NCBI GenBank assembly: GCA_024639005.1
Contig: JAHEJD010000004.1
Coordinates: forward strand, 62,092 to 94,896
Length of the DNA: 32,805 bases
Direction of reading: 5' to 3'
Origin: Chromatiaceae bacterium
Lineage (GTDB): Bacteria > Pseudomonadota > Gammaproteobacteria > Chromatiales > Chromatiaceae
A program made the position numbers and the translations under genes. The notes beneath the pieces were generated by a model. That model saw nothing but the letters and a program-made list of their open reading frames with translations. It ran no database searches and had not been told where the DNA came from. Below are positions 9,069 through 19,335 of the stretch, in pieces (the stretch's first letter is position 1; every line of letters begins with the position of its first letter).

Positions 9069-10103
9069 TCAGGCCAGACCGCGCGCCAGCCACGGCCCGA
9101 TCGCACGACTTAGCCCTACCGGCAGGCGTTTCCAGGTATTGATGAAGTGGCGATATCTGGGATTGTTCGGATTCAGATCCGGCATCTCGGTCGCCTTCAC
9201 CAGAAAATACTCGTAGCACAGGGGTTCGGGCGCAAAGCCCCAGTGCTTCTTGAAACGAAAAGATCCAGTGTCAACTTTGCTGCGGCCGAAATCGAATACG
9301 CGACAGCCACGCTCGACGGCACGCCGCATCACTTCCCAGTACATGAAGTCGTTGGCCGCGAGGTCGCGCGCCGCGGCGATGCCGCCCCCATAGAAAGGCA
9401 TCACTTGATCGCGGAAGTAGTAGTTCATCACCGACGCCACTAGCCGGCCTTCGTGGCGAATAGTGACCACGTCGACGTCCTCTCCGAACTCGGCGCGGAT
9501 AGCGCGAAAATGCGCCTTATCGAACACCGGCGTCCCCAGGTTGCGTACGCTCTCGGAATACGCCAGATAGAGGTTGTCGATGCCCTCGTCCAACTCGCTG
9601 GTCAACCCCGCCTTGATGCCCTTGCGTACCATCGCCCGTTGTTTGCGCGGAATGGCGCTCATATTCGCCTCGTGATCTTCGCTCAGGGCGCGTCGGAACG
9701 TGACATAGAGGTTATCTTTGCGCAGCCAGTCTTCGCGAACCGGTTGCTCGTTGCGCACCTCGAGATGATCGACACCGAGTGTCTGTGCGAGGCGCATCGC
9801 ATGTGCCTCGAGCGCCTCCCTGATGGCGTCGTCGTCGGCAAGGGCACCGCCGTAAACACAAAACGGCACCGAGATCAGAGAGTGACCAAACAGCAAGTGC
9901 TTGACTTGACCAAGCGGCAAGAGGCCGCACAGGACGCCGTCGCGCAGCGCCATCAGGTAGTGGCCGGGATGCCGATAGGTGGATTCGATCAGGCGCTTCC
10001 ACCCATAGCGGTGAAAGAACGTGCCCCGCGGATGTGCCAGCACATAGGCGTCCCAGACCCCGGCGTCCGCCTCATTTGCCATTCGGATCTGCACGTCGTT
10101 CAC
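9069..10103 (-). CDS. FemAB-family (XrtA/PEP-CTERM-associated type) acyltransferase
   Basis: The 344-residue protein looks like the FemAB/GNAT-fold family found with exosortase (XrtA) and PEP-CTERM exopolysaccharide loci. Its opening (VQIRMANEADAGVWDAYV, AHPRGTFFHRYGWKRLIE at 24-41) and the C-terminal FDFGRSKVDTGSFRFKKHWGF are typical. FemAB relatives transfer aminoacyl groups from aminoacyl-tRNA; this subfamily's acceptor is unproven. I chose the GTG at 10103 because AGGTGA at 10110-10115 lies 6 bases before it; a TTG at 10109 abuts that SD and is unlikely. The window has no exosortase, PEP-CTERM or polysaccharide genes, so it is an orphan here. It lies 122 bases after gatB on the same strand and could be read through from it. 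Confidence 0.82.
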   Translation of the reverse strand: MNDVQIRMANEADAGVWDAYVLAHPRGTFFHRYGWKRLIESTYRHPGHYLMALRDGVLCGLLPLGQVKHLLFGHSLISVPFCVYGGALADDDAIREALEAHAMRLAQTLGVDHLEVRNEQPVREDWLRKDNLYVTFRRALSEDHEANMSAIPRKQRAMVRKGIKAGLTSELDEGIDNLYLAYSESVRNLGTPVFDKAHFRAIRAEFGEDVDVVTIRHEGRLVASVMNYYFRDQVMPFYGGGIAAARDLAANDFMYWEVMRRAVERGCRVFDFGRSKVDTGSFRFKKHWGFAPEPLCYEYFLVKATEMPDLNPNNPRYRHFINTWKRLPVGLSRAIGPWLARGLA

Positions 10104-10225
10104 CAACAATCACCTACAGTGCCAACAAGAAAAACCGAGGGTATGCGTCACGCGGCGCCAGGCGCCTTGTGATCGACCCAGACGCACGACGGGCAATACG
10201 CTATATCGGCATTTGCAGTAGCGGG

Positions 10226-11671
10226 CTAAGCCTCCAGCTTTTTGCGCAATAGCGCATTGACCTGCTGCGGGTTCGCCTTGCCCTGCGATTTCTTCATGAT
10301 CTGGCCGACGAAAAACCCGAGCATCTTGGGTTGCTTCGATGCGTCGGCATTGCGGTAATTCTCGACCTGCTCAGCATTTACCGCCAGCACCTCATCGACC
10401 AGTGCCTCGATGGCACCACTATCGGTGATCTGCCTGAGACCCCTCGCCTCGATGATCGCATCGGCATCACCCTCACCGGCCCAGATTGCGGCCAGTACGC
10501 CTTTCGCGATCTTGCTGGAGATGGTGTTGTCCTTGATGCGCGCGACCAGTCCACCCAGCGTGGCGGCAGCTACCGGGCTCTCGCCGATATCCAGCCCCTG
10601 TTTATTGAGCGCCGCGGCCAATTCACCCATAACCCAGTTGGCAGCCAGTTTCGCATCGCCCCCGGCAGCCGCCGCGGTCTCGTAGTAGTCTGCCTGTGCC
10701 CGGGTGCTGGTCAGCACATCGGCATCGTAGGCCGACAGCCCGTAGTCTGCCTCGAAGCGCGCTCGCCGGGCGTCCGGCAGTTCGGGCATTTCGGCGACCA
10801 CCTCGGCGATAGACGCTGCATCGATCTGCAGCGGCAACAGGTCCGGATCGGGAAAGTAACGATAATCGTTGGCCTCTTCCTTGCTGCGCATGGACCGGGT
10901 CTCATCCTTGTCCGCATCGTACAGACGGGTCTCCTGGACGACCCGGCCACCGTCCTCTAATACCTCAATCTGCCGCCCGACCTCATAATTTATGGCCTTT
11001 TCGAGAAAGCGGAAGGAATTGATGTTCTTGAGTTCGGCGCGCGTACCCAGCTCGGCCTGGCCCTGCGGGCGTATCGAGACATTGGCGTCCATGCGGAACG
11101 AGCCTTCCTGCATATTGCCGTCGCAGATCCCGATGTAGGTCACGATCTGATGTATCTTTTTGGCGTAGGCAACGGCCTCCTTGGCCGAGCGCATGTCCGG
11201 CTCGGAGACAATCTCGAGCAGCGGGGTGCCAGCACGGTTGAGATCGATGCCGGTCATGCCGTGGAAGTCCTCATGCAGCGACTTGCCTGCATCTTCTTCG
11301 AGGTGCGCACGCGTCACCCCAACCACCTTGCCCGAACCGTTTTCCTGCATGACCTCGACGCTCCCCTCGCCGACCACCGGCAGCTCGTACTGGCTGATCT
11401 GATAACCCTTGGGGAGGTCGGGATAGAAATAGTTCTTGCGGGCAAACACCGAGCGCTCGGCGACCTGCGCGCCGATCGCTTTGCCAAAGCGCACTGCCAT
11501 ACGCACCGCCTCGCGATTCAATACCGGCAGCACACCCGGCATGCCCAGGTCGATCAACGAGGCCTGGGTGTTCGGTTCGGCGCCGAATTCGGTCGAGGAT
11601 GCCGAAAATATCTTCGCCTTTGTCGCGAGCTGGGTGTGGATCTCGAGACCGATGACGGTTTCCCATTGCAT
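10226..11671 (-). CDS. gatB: Asp-tRNA(Asn)/Glu-tRNA(Gln) amidotransferase subunit B
   Basis: GatB binds misacylated Glu-tRNA(Gln) or Asp-tRNA(Asn) and phosphorylates the attached side chain before the ammonia delivered by GatA amidates it. The 481-residue protein opens with [13 protein letters not shown] (3-15), which contains the conserved GLEIH. It continues with [18 protein letters not shown], and ends with the helical YqeY-like tRNA-binding tail ([10 protein letters not shown]). Length and ends match the family. The start is an ATG. It is the last gene of gatC-gatA-gatB, 124 bases after gatA. That gap holds a bulged GC hairpin (11738-11760) but no gene. Confidence 0.97.
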   Translation of the reverse strand: MQWETVIGLEIHTQLATKAKIFSASSTEFGAEPNTQASLIDLGMPGVLPVLNREAVRMAVRFGKAIGAQVAERSVFARKNYFYPDLPKGYQISQYELPVVGEGSVEVMQENGSGKVVGVTRAHLEEDAGKSLHEDFHGMTGIDLNRAGTPLLEIVSEPDMRSAKEAVAYAKKIHQIVTYIGICDGNMQEGSFRMDANVSIRPQGQAELGTRAELKNINSFRFLEKAINYEVGRQIEVLEDGGRVVQETRLYDADKDETRSMRSKEEANDYRYFPDPDLLPLQIDAASIAEVVAEMPELPDARRARFEADYGLSAYDADVLTSTRAQADYYETAAAAGGDAKLAANWVMGELAAALNKQGLDIGESPVAAATLGGLVARIKDNTISSKIAKGVLAAIWAGEGDADAIIEARGLRQITDSGAIEALVDEVLAVNAEQVENYRNADASKQPKMLGFFVGQIMKKSQGKANPQQVNALLRKKLEA

Positions 11672-11795
11672 GCTTTGTCATCCAAGAAGTTGTTCGTTGA
11701 TCAAAAAATGCCGCGGATCGCATCCGAGGAAGATCCATAGGCCCTCGCCCGCGGGCCCTAACGCCTCACGCCCGCCGACCTAGCCCGGCGCCGAT

Positions 11796-13253
11796 TTAGA
11801 AGCCCGCAGGGCGCTGCCGGTGCCAGTCGGTCGCCAGTTGCAGTTGGTGTGCCACATTCAACAGGCGCGCCTCGTCGAAATAGCTGCCGATCAGCTGCAG
11901 GCCCACCGGCATGCCATCGCTGGCCGGGGCCGGGATCGACATACCCGGCAGGCCGGCCAAGTTGACCGCGATAGTGTAGATGTCTTGTAGGTACATCGAC
12001 ACCGGATCGTCCGCCTTCTCACCGAGACGGAACGCCGTGCCCGGTGCGGTCGGACCGACGATCACATCGCATTTTTCGAACGCCTGGCGGAAGTCGTCCG
12101 CGATCAGCTGACGCACCTTCTGTGCCTTCAGGTAATAGGCATCATAGTAACCTGCCGACAGAGCGTAGGTTCCAATCATGATCCGGCGCTTTACCTCGGC
12201 ACCAAAGCCCTCCGAGCGCGAACGCTTGTAAAGATCCTCGAGGTCTTTCGGATCCTCGCAACGGTGGCCATAGCGCACCCCGTCGAAGCGCGCCAGATTA
12301 GAGGAACATTCGGCCGGTGCGACAACGTAGTAAGCAGGCACCGAGAGCCCCGCATTCGGCAGGCTGATCTCGACCATCTCGGCACCGAGCCGCTTGAGTT
12401 CCTCTACCGCGGCCAGCACCGAGGCGCCGACGCCCGCATCCAGGCCGTCGCCCATGAATTCTCTGACGACGCCGATCCTGACGCCCCGGATATCGTTGCC
12501 GAGCGCGCCGGCGTAGTCGTCTACCGGCCGCTGCGCGGACGTCGAATCGCGTTCGTCGAAACCCGCTATGCCGGCCAGCATGAAGGCCACATCTTCGGCA
12601 CTGCGGGCCATCGGACCGGCCTGATCGAGCGATGAGGCGAAGGCGACCATGCCCCAGCGCGAGCAGCGCCCATAGGTTGGCTTCAGACCCGTGATGCCGG
12701 TCAATGCGGCGGGTTGGCGGATGGACCCGCCGGTATCGGTGCCGGTCGCCGCCACGCACAATCGCGCCGCAACGGCCGCCGCCGAGCCGCCGGATGAGCC
12801 GCCTGGGACGGTCCCGGTGTCCCATGGATTACGCACCGGGCCGAAATAGCTGGTCTCGTTCGAGGAGCCCATCGCGAACTCGTCCATGTTCGTCTTCCCC
12901 AGCATCACAGTGCCCGCCTGCTGCAGCTTGCCGACCACGGTCGCGTCATAGGGAGACATGAAGTTCTCCAGCATGCGGGAACCGCAGCTGGTGCGCACAT
13001 CCAGAGTGCAGAAGATATCCTTGTGGGCGATCGGGACGCCCGTCAGCGGCCCAGCCTGGCCAGCAGCGATGCGCTCATCCGCCGTCTTGGCCTGGGCGAG
13101 CGCGGTCTCCTCCGTGACCGTGATGAAGCAGTTCAATGCCGCATCGTGCGCCCGAATGCGCTCCAGCATATGCGTCGTCAGCTCGGTGCTGGACACCTCG
13201 CCGGCGCCCAGGCGCCTGCTCAGCTGGGCGATGGATTGTTCATGCAGTTCCAA
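11796..13253 (-). CDS. gatA: Asp-tRNA(Asn)/Glu-tRNA(Gln) amidotransferase subunit A
   Basis: GatA hydrolyses glutamine or asparagine and channels ammonia to GatB. The 485-residue amidase-signature protein shows the Ser-cisSer-Lys triad as Lys78 (in HKDIF), Ser153 (in GGSSGGS) and Ser177 (in TGGSIRQPA). The spacing is identical to that in Staphylococcus GatA. Its start is a TTG at 13251-13253, preceded by AGGA at 13261-13264 with 7 bases between. Homology begins at [11 protein letters not shown], and the next Met is residue 29, already inside the conserved helix, so TTG is the best supported start. It follows gatC by 56 bases. Confidence 0.96.
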   Translation of the reverse strand: MELHEQSIAQLSRRLGAGEVSSTELTTHMLERIRAHDAALNCFITVTEETALAQAKTADERIAAGQAGPLTGVPIAHKDIFCTLDVRTSCGSRMLENFMSPYDATVVGKLQQAGTVMLGKTNMDEFAMGSSNETSYFGPVRNPWDTGTVPGGSSGGSAAAVAARLCVAATGTDTGGSIRQPAALTGITGLKPTYGRCSRWGMVAFASSLDQAGPMARSAEDVAFMLAGIAGFDERDSTSAQRPVDDYAGALGNDIRGVRIGVVREFMGDGLDAGVGASVLAAVEELKRLGAEMVEISLPNAGLSVPAYYVVAPAECSSNLARFDGVRYGHRCEDPKDLEDLYKRSRSEGFGAEVKRRIMIGTYALSAGYYDAYYLKAQKVRQLIADDFRQAFEKCDVIVGPTAPGTAFRLGEKADDPVSMYLQDIYTIAVNLAGLPGMSIPAPASDGMPVGLQLIGSYFDEARLLNVAHQLQLATDWHRQRPAGF

Positions 13254-13309
13254 GGCTCAATCCTGATCGGTCCTGAGTGCGGAGGGTCGCATCTGTGAGT
13301 TCGGCATTC

Positions 13310-13597
13310 TCACTCGATCACCTTGGGCACCAGGAAAAGGCCGTTCTCCACGGCAGGCGCGCCTGCCTGATAGCGCTCGCGTGCGATGGGCTCGGTGACC
13401 AGATCCTCGCGCAGGCGCTGTGCCATCTCGAGCGGATGGGCCATCGGCGTTACCTGCCCTGTGTCGACCGCATCCATCTCCGCGACGAGGTCGAGGATCT
13501 TCGATAGTTCTGCGCCGAGCGCCTCGAGCTGCTGCGGCTCTACCGCCAGGCGGGCCAGATGGGCTATCTTCGCCACTTCATCAGAGGTCAGAGACAT
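13310..13597 (-). CDS. gatC: Asp-tRNA(Asn)/Glu-tRNA(Gln) amidotransferase subunit C
   Basis: GatC is the small belt subunit that wraps around and stabilises the GatA-GatB complex. The 95-residue protein has the typical start SDEVAKIAHLARLAV, the middle LVAEMDAVDT and the ending VENGLFLVPKVIE. It is the promoter-proximal gene of gatCAB and is divergent from mreB. A GatCAB operon means Gln-tRNA and/or Asn-tRNA can be made by transamidation; whether glnS or asnS also exist cannot be seen here. Confidence 0.95.
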   Translation of the reverse strand: MSLTSDEVAKIAHLARLAVEPQQLEALGAELSKILDLVAEMDAVDTGQVTPMAHPLEMAQRLREDLVTEPIARERYQAGAPAVENGLFLVPKVIE

Positions 13598-13687
13598 CGC
13601 TTTGGGAGCCTTGGGTTGTCGCGCTTACAAGGCGGCGAAATTACCACAATCCGATGCAGCCCCGAAAGCGAATACCCCGCCGAGCGC

Positions 13688-13716
13688 TTGCCGAACTCCG
13701 GGGCCGTTGCTAGATT
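13688..13716 (+). promoter_or_regulatory. Candidate sigma70 promoter for mreB
   Basis: TTGCCG (13688-13693) and TAGATT (13711-13716) are separated by exactly 17 bases. Each matches four of six consensus positions. They lie about 100 bases before the mreB ATG in the 217-base gap divergent from gatC. The rest of that gap holds no gene I can support. Confidence 0.45.
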
Positions 13717-13757
13717 ACGCGTCTCTTCGGGCTATGGGCGCCCGGCTTTTCGCGTAA

Positions 13758-14864
<1,107 letters not shown>

Positions 14865-14917
14865 CGTTGCGGACGCGGTGCTTCGACCGAGCGTCGCGCG
14901 TGGCTTATCGCAAGAAC

Positions 14918-14933
14918 GGAGAGCCTTACCATC
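14918..14933 (+). promoter_or_regulatory. Ribosome-binding site and ATC start codon of mreC
   Basis: GGAGAG (14918-14923) is followed after exactly 7 bases by ATC (14931-14933), which opens the conserved MreC N-terminus (KPIF). Between the mreB stop and this point the frame contains no ATG, GTG or TTG. The first standard start codon is a TTG at 14973, inside the membrane helix and without an SD at proper distance. Confidence 0.7.
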
Positions 14934-15869
14934 AAGCCGATCTTTGCACAGGGCCCATCGCAAGCCACCCGCTTGGTGGTCGCCGTCATTCTGTCTCTGG
15001 GCCTGCTGGTGCTCGACCATCGTTATCACCACCTGCAGCAGCTGCGCAACGCACTCGCGTTTCTGACCTATCCGCTGCATTACCTGGCCGATCTGCCATT
15101 CACCGCCTCACGCTGGCTGGGCGAGACGACCAGCGACCGCGACGTGCTGCTGGAACAGAATCGGGAACTGCGCAACCAAAATCTGCGTCTGCGGGGGGAA
15201 CTCCAGAAATACGAATCGCTGCAGGCGGAGAACCTGCGCCTGCGAGACCTCGTCGATTCTTCGTTCAAGGTCGGCGACCGGGTGCTGGTCGCGGAGCTCT
15301 CTTCGGTCGACCTCGATCCCTACAAACAACAGGTCGTTATCAACAAGGGCGCAGCATCGGGCGCCTATGAGGGACAACCGGTGTTGGATGCGCATGCGGT
15401 GATGGGCCAGGTGATCGGCGTGACGCCATTCTCTTCGACCGTGCTGCTGATCACCGACATCAGCCATGCACTGCCGGTGCAGGTACTACGCAGCGGCCTG
15501 CGCACCATCGCTGTGGGTACTGGGCGCATTGACGCACTGGCACTCCCCTACCTTCCCACCAACTCCGACATCGCGGAGGGCGATCTGTTGGTGACATCGG
15601 GACTCGGCGGCAAGTTTCCACCCGGCTATCCGGTGGCCACAGTGACGCGAGTCGACCGCTCCCCGGACGCGCCTTTTTCGTCTGTCGTCGCAGAGCCGCG
15701 CGCACACCTCGACCGCAGTCGCGAGGTCCTACTGGTCTGGACGGTGCCGAATCAGCTCCCCATGCTACCGGGCGCAGCCGGGGCGGAAACACCCGATGCC
15801 GGCGCGGATGCGCCCACGCCGGCGGCCGATGAATCCCTCGGCGCAGACCGGCCGGAGCCGGCCACATGA
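14931..15869 (+). CDS. mreC: Rod shape-determining protein MreC, apparent ATC start
   Basis: MreC is a bitopic inner-membrane protein whose periplasmic beta domain activates PBP2-RodA. Reading from the ATC at 14931 gives 312 residues. The short cytoplasmic end is (M)KPIFAQGPSQATR, the same KPIF-x-x-GPS pattern as E. coli MreC. Next come a membrane helix (about 15-31), a coiled coil rich in L/E/Q/N (about 75-110), and the beta-rich domain to about residue 270. The tail is Ala/Pro/Asp-rich and low in complexity. Reading from the TTG at 14973 instead gives 298 residues and removes the conserved end. A sequencing error (ATG to ATC) is the simplest alternative. Its stop overlaps the mreD start (ATGA at 15866-15869). 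Confidence 0.92.
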   Translation: MKPIFAQGPSQATRLVVAVILSLGLLVLDHRYHHLQQLRNALAFLTYPLHYLADLPFTASRWLGETTSDRDVLLEQNRELRNQNLRLRGELQKYESLQAENLRLRDLVDSSFKVGDRVLVAELSSVDLDPYKQQVVINKGAASGAYEGQPVLDAHAVMGQVIGVTPFSSTVLLITDISHALPVQVLRSGLRTIAVGTGRIDALALPYLPTNSDIAEGDLLVTSGLGGKFPPGYPVATVTRVDRSPDAPFSSVVAEPRAHLDRSREVLLVWTVPNQLPMLPGAAGAETPDAGADAPTPAADESLGADRPEPAT

Positions 15870-16351
15870 GCGCAGACGGACACGGGCGTCTAGTCATACT
15901 GATCTCCCTGTGTATCGCGATGCTGCTGACCATTTTGCCGATGCCAGAGTGGGCACGCCCGTTTCGTCCACAGTGGGTCACCCTGGTATTGCTGTATTGG
16001 GCGATTGCGCTGCCGCATCGGATCGGCGTCGGCAGCGGATTCTTGGTCGGCATCGTGCTCGATGTGCTGACCGGCACGCTGCTGGGGCAGCATGCGCTCG
16101 GACTGTCGGTCGTGGCCTTCATCGCCATTCAGCTGCATCAGCGAATCCGCGTGTTTCCTTTTTGGCAGCAATCACTCGGCATACTGGTGCTGCTTGTCAT
16201 CGAGCGTCTGCTGGCGCTATGGATAACAGGCGCGACCCGCGGCGAGACCCCAGGGCTCGTTTACTGGACAGTGCCACTGATCGGCGCGCTGCTTTGGCCA
16301 TGGATTTTTGTCACACTGCGCTCAATCCGCCGCCAATTCGAGGTCAGCTGA
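15866..16351 (+). CDS. mreD: Rod shape-determining protein MreD
   Basis: This is a small polytopic inner-membrane partner of MreC in the elongasome. The 161-residue protein has about five hydrophobic helices (for example LVILISLCIAMLLTILPM near residues 9-26, then WVTLVLLYWAIALP and IGALLWPWIFVTL). It has the conserved GFLVGIVLDVLTGTLLGQHAL segment of the family, in which the charged Asp lies in a membrane context. It overlaps mreC by four bases. The mrdA start lies 7 bases beyond its stop, so translation is likely coupled along the operon. Confidence 0.95.
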   Translation: MSADGHGRLVILISLCIAMLLTILPMPEWARPFRPQWVTLVLLYWAIALPHRIGVGSGFLVGIVLDVLTGTLLGQHALGLSVVAFIAIQLHQRIRVFPFWQQSLGILVLLVIERLLALWITGATRGETPGLVYWTVPLIGALLWPWIFVTLRSIRRQFEVS

Positions 16352-16358
16352 CCGCAGC

Positions 16359-18197
16359 ATGCAGCTCAAGGACAACATCCGCGAGAGCCAGGCCTTTCTG
16401 ACCCGCACCATCGTGGCGGGCATGTTGGTGCTGGCGACCATGTTGCTGCTCGTCTCGCGCATGGTGCAGCTGCAGGTCGTCGATCATGAACACTTCACGA
16501 CGCTATCACGCGAGAATCGCGTCAAGCTGGTGCCGCTGCCACCGACCCGAGGCCTGATCTACGACCGCAATGGGGTGCTGCTGGCTCGGAATCGTCCGGC
16601 GTACAGCCTGGAGATCACGCCCGAGCAGGTGGGGGACCTGCAGGGCACCCTGAACGAGCTGGCCAAGGTAATCGAGATCGATGGGGAGGACCTGGAGCGC
16701 TTCTGGCAGCTAAAGAAACGCAAACGTCGTTTCGACAGCGTGCCCATCCGGATCGATCTGAGCCAGGATGAGACCGCACAGTTCGCGGTCCATCGCCATC
16801 GCTTCCCCGGGGTGGACATCAAGGCACAGCTTTTGCGTCACTACCCACACGACGTCAAGACCAACCATGTGCTGGGCTATGTCGGCCGCGTAAGCCAGGC
16901 AGATCTGGAGCAAATCGACGCCTCGAATTACGCGGGGACCAGCCACATCGGCAAGAACGGCGTCGAAAAGACCTACGAATCGGCACTGCACGGGGTCGTC
17001 GGCCTGGAGCAGGTCGAGGTCAATGCCGCCGGCCGCCGGGTACGCACGCTGGAACAGAGCGCCCCGGAGCCTGGCGTCGACGTCCATCTTCACCTGGACA
17101 TTGGCCTCCAGGAGGTGGCCATGCAGGCATTCGGCGACAACAACGGCGCCGCTGTCGCCATCAACCCGCAGAACGGCGGTGTTCTGGCCTTCGTCAGCCA
17201 GCCCGGTTACGACCCCAACCAGTTCGTCGAAGGCATCAGCACGAAAAACTACAGGGCGCTGCAACAGGACGAGGATCGCCCGCTGTACAATCGTGCACTC
17301 CGTGGTCAGTATCCGCCAGGGTCGACCGTTAAGCCCTTTATGGGACTGGCCGGATTGGAGCGCGGGGCCATCACCTACGACAGCAGTATCTACTGCCCCG
17401 GCTTCTACCAGTTGCCGGGCAATGTCCACCGCTATCGGGACTGGAAGAAGGGCGGCCATGGCTCCATGGATGTGGAGTCGGCGATCGTCCAGTCTTGTGA
17501 CGTCTACTTCTACAGACTCGCCCATGATCTTGGCATCGACCAGCTGCACGACTACCTGTCGCAGTTTGGCTTCGGCGATCGCACCGGCATCGACCTGACC
17601 GGAGAGTCGACCGGTTTGCTGCCATCGCGCGACTGGAAACGCCGTGCGCGGCGTCAGCCCTGGTATCCGGGCGAGACCCTCATCATGGGGATCGGCCAGG
17701 GCTATTATCTGACCACGCCTTTGCAGTTGGCCGCAGCGACCGCAGCAATCGCCAATAACGGAACCTTTTTTACACCCCACGTCGTCGACTACCTACACGA
17801 CCGCGACCGCGGCGAGATCAACCCGATCCCGCCACACGCCAAGTTAGTTCCGATCGGTGCGCAGCAGAATTGGGAGGATGTACGCAATGCCATGCGCGAT
17901 GTGGTCGAGAGCGCGCGTGGCACGGCCAAGCGCATTCGCAGCGATCGTTACCAGATCGCCGGCAAGACCGGCACGGCCCAGGTCTTCACTGTTGCCCAGG
18001 ACGCCGAGTACGAGGAAGACGAAATAGACAAGAAGCTCCGCGATCATGCGCTGTTCGTCGCCTACGCCCCGGTCGAGGATCCACAGATCGCGGTCGCGGT
18101 CGTGGTTGAGAACGGCGGCCATGGGGGCGCCGTCGCTGCACCGATTGCGCGCCAGATCATGGATGCCTACCTGCTCAGAGAGGACGCCGGACCTTGA
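16359..18197 (+). CDS. mrdA: Penicillin-binding protein 2 (elongasome transpeptidase)
   Basis: PBP2 is the DD-transpeptidase that cross-links lateral-wall peptidoglycan made by RodA. The 612-residue protein has an N-terminal membrane anchor (about 19-42) and a non-catalytic pedestal domain beginning with LPPTRGLIYDRNG. The transpeptidase domain has the acylation motif Ser322-Thr-Val-Lys325, the second motif Ser379-Cys-Asp and the third motif Lys536-Thr-Gly. The spacing and flanking sequences closely follow E. coli PBP2 (633 residues), including RDWKK and IGQGY. The start is ATG 16359 by homology; the frame remains open back to 16308 inside mreD. The stop overlaps the rodA TTG start (TTGA). 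Confidence 0.97.
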   Translation: MQLKDNIRESQAFLTRTIVAGMLVLATMLLLVSRMVQLQVVDHEHFTTLSRENRVKLVPLPPTRGLIYDRNGVLLARNRPAYSLEITPEQVGDLQGTLNELAKVIEIDGEDLERFWQLKKRKRRFDSVPIRIDLSQDETAQFAVHRHRFPGVDIKAQLLRHYPHDVKTNHVLGYVGRVSQADLEQIDASNYAGTSHIGKNGVEKTYESALHGVVGLEQVEVNAAGRRVRTLEQSAPEPGVDVHLHLDIGLQEVAMQAFGDNNGAAVAINPQNGGVLAFVSQPGYDPNQFVEGISTKNYRALQQDEDRPLYNRALRGQYPPGSTVKPFMGLAGLERGAITYDSSIYCPGFYQLPGNVHRYRDWKKGGHGSMDVESAIVQSCDVYFYRLAHDLGIDQLHDYLSQFGFGDRTGIDLTGESTGLLPSRDWKRRARRQPWYPGETLIMGIGQGYYLTTPLQLAAATAAIANNGTFFTPHVVDYLHDRDRGEINPIPPHAKLVPIGAQQNWEDVRNAMRDVVESARGTAKRIRSDRYQIAGKTGTAQVFTVAQDAEYEEDEIDKKLRDHALFVAYAPVEDPQIAVAVVVENGGHGGAVAAPIARQIMDAYLLREDAGP

Positions 18198-19333
18198 GTT
18201 ATGTGCCGCGGCAACTGGGGGATCTGACGCCGTCCAATCCCGCCCGACGCCAGGGTCTTCTGGCAGTCTTTCATATCGACCTGCCTTTGCTCGCCGGCGT
18301 CTTGATGCTGAGTGGATTCGGTCTGATCGTGCTGTATTCGGCCTCGGGTGAGAATCTCGCCCAGGTGCAGCGCCAGGCGATTCGCATCGTATTGGCCCTG
18401 GCGATCATGCTGGCTGTTGCACAGATCAACCCGTCCACGTTGCGGCGATGGAGCCCCTGGCTTTATACCCTTGGCGTGCTGATGCTGATTGCCGTATTGA
18501 CATTCGGCGAGGTCGGGAAGGGCGCTCAGCGCTGGCTCGACCTCGGAGTCGTTCGCTTCCAGCCGTCGGAGATGGTCAAACTGGCGGTGCCGCTGATGAT
18601 CGCCTGGTATCTGGCCGAGAAACGCCTGCCACCGAGTTGGCAGCGCCTCGCGTTCGCTGCGCTGCTGACGGTGGCGCCGGTGCTGCTGATCGCCAAACAA
18701 CCGGATCTCGGCACCGCGTTACTGGTCGGTTGCGCGGGGATTCTTGTGTTATTTTTTGCCGGCATCAGCTGGCGGCTGATCGGCGGTCTGATCGTTGCCC
18801 TCGCGGGCGCGGCACCGGTAGCCTGGTACCTGATGCGCGATTACCAGCGCCAGCGTGTGCTGACCTTTCTCGATCCGGAGAAAGACCCGTTGGGTGCCGG
18901 TTATCACATCATCCAGTCGAAGATCGCGATCGGTTCAGGCGGAATCTACGGTAAAGGATGGCTCAACGGCACTCAGTCGCAGCTGGACTTTCTCCCGGAA
19001 CGCCACACGGATTTTATTTTTGCGGTACTGTCGGAGGAATTCGGCCTTGTCGGCGTGTTGGTACTGCTGTCCCTCTACCTGTTCGTGATCGCTCGCGGCC
19101 TGTATATTGCCACGCGGGCCCAGGAGACCTTCGCCCGTCTGCTGGCAGGCTCCCTGACACTGGTTTTCTTCGTCTACCTGTTCGTCAACACGGGAATGGT
19201 CAGCGGCCTGTTGCCCGTAGTCGGCGTACCGCTCCCTCTGGTAAGTTACGGCGGGACTTCGCTGGTGACCCTGATGGCCGGCTTCGGTATCCTGATGTCC
19301 ATTCATACTCATCGCAGGTTGCTGCCCACCTGA
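18194..19333 (+). CDS. rodA: Peptidoglycan glycosyltransferase RodA (MrdB)
   Basis: RodA is the SEDS-family polymerase that makes glycan strands from lipid II together with PBP2. The 379-residue protein has about ten membrane helices. Family landmarks are GKGAQRWLDLG, KQPDLGTALLV, the large periplasmic loop with GSGGIYGKGWLNGTQSQLDFLPERHTDF (split by a helix boundary), and the C-terminal GVPLPLVSYGGTSL. The apparent start is TTG 18194, overlapping the mrdA TGA. A GTG at 18203 is an alternative, but AGAGG upstream is better placed for the TTG. The stop is followed after 2 bases by the mltB ATG. Confidence 0.96.
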   Translation: MSYVPRQLGDLTPSNPARRQGLLAVFHIDLPLLAGVLMLSGFGLIVLYSASGENLAQVQRQAIRIVLALAIMLAVAQINPSTLRRWSPWLYTLGVLMLIAVLTFGEVGKGAQRWLDLGVVRFQPSEMVKLAVPLMIAWYLAEKRLPPSWQRLAFAALLTVAPVLLIAKQPDLGTALLVGCAGILVLFFAGISWRLIGGLIVALAGAAPVAWYLMRDYQRQRVLTFLDPEKDPLGAGYHIIQSKIAIGSGGIYGKGWLNGTQSQLDFLPERHTDFIFAVLSEEFGLVGVLVLLSLYLFVIARGLYIATRAQETFARLLAGSLTLVFFVYLFVNTGMVSGLLPVVGVPLPLVSYGGTSLVTLMAGFGILMSIHTHRRLLPT

Positions 19334-19335
19334 CT

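Noticed and set aside
11738-11760. A GC hairpin (TAGGCCC / GGGCCCTA with one bulged base) between gatA and gatB
   Set aside because: It has a bulge and no U-run, and gatB must be co-expressed with gatA, so a terminator is unlikely. It is too weak to list as a feature.
16710-17780. A 356-codon open frame antisense to mrdA
   Set aside because: It is opposite a gene with all three PBP motifs, with no motif of its own. It is typical of G+C-rich antisense frames.
18958-19335. An N-terminal extension of mltB
   Set aside because: It lies in another frame of rodA. The signal peptide begins at ATG 19336, two bases after the rodA stop.
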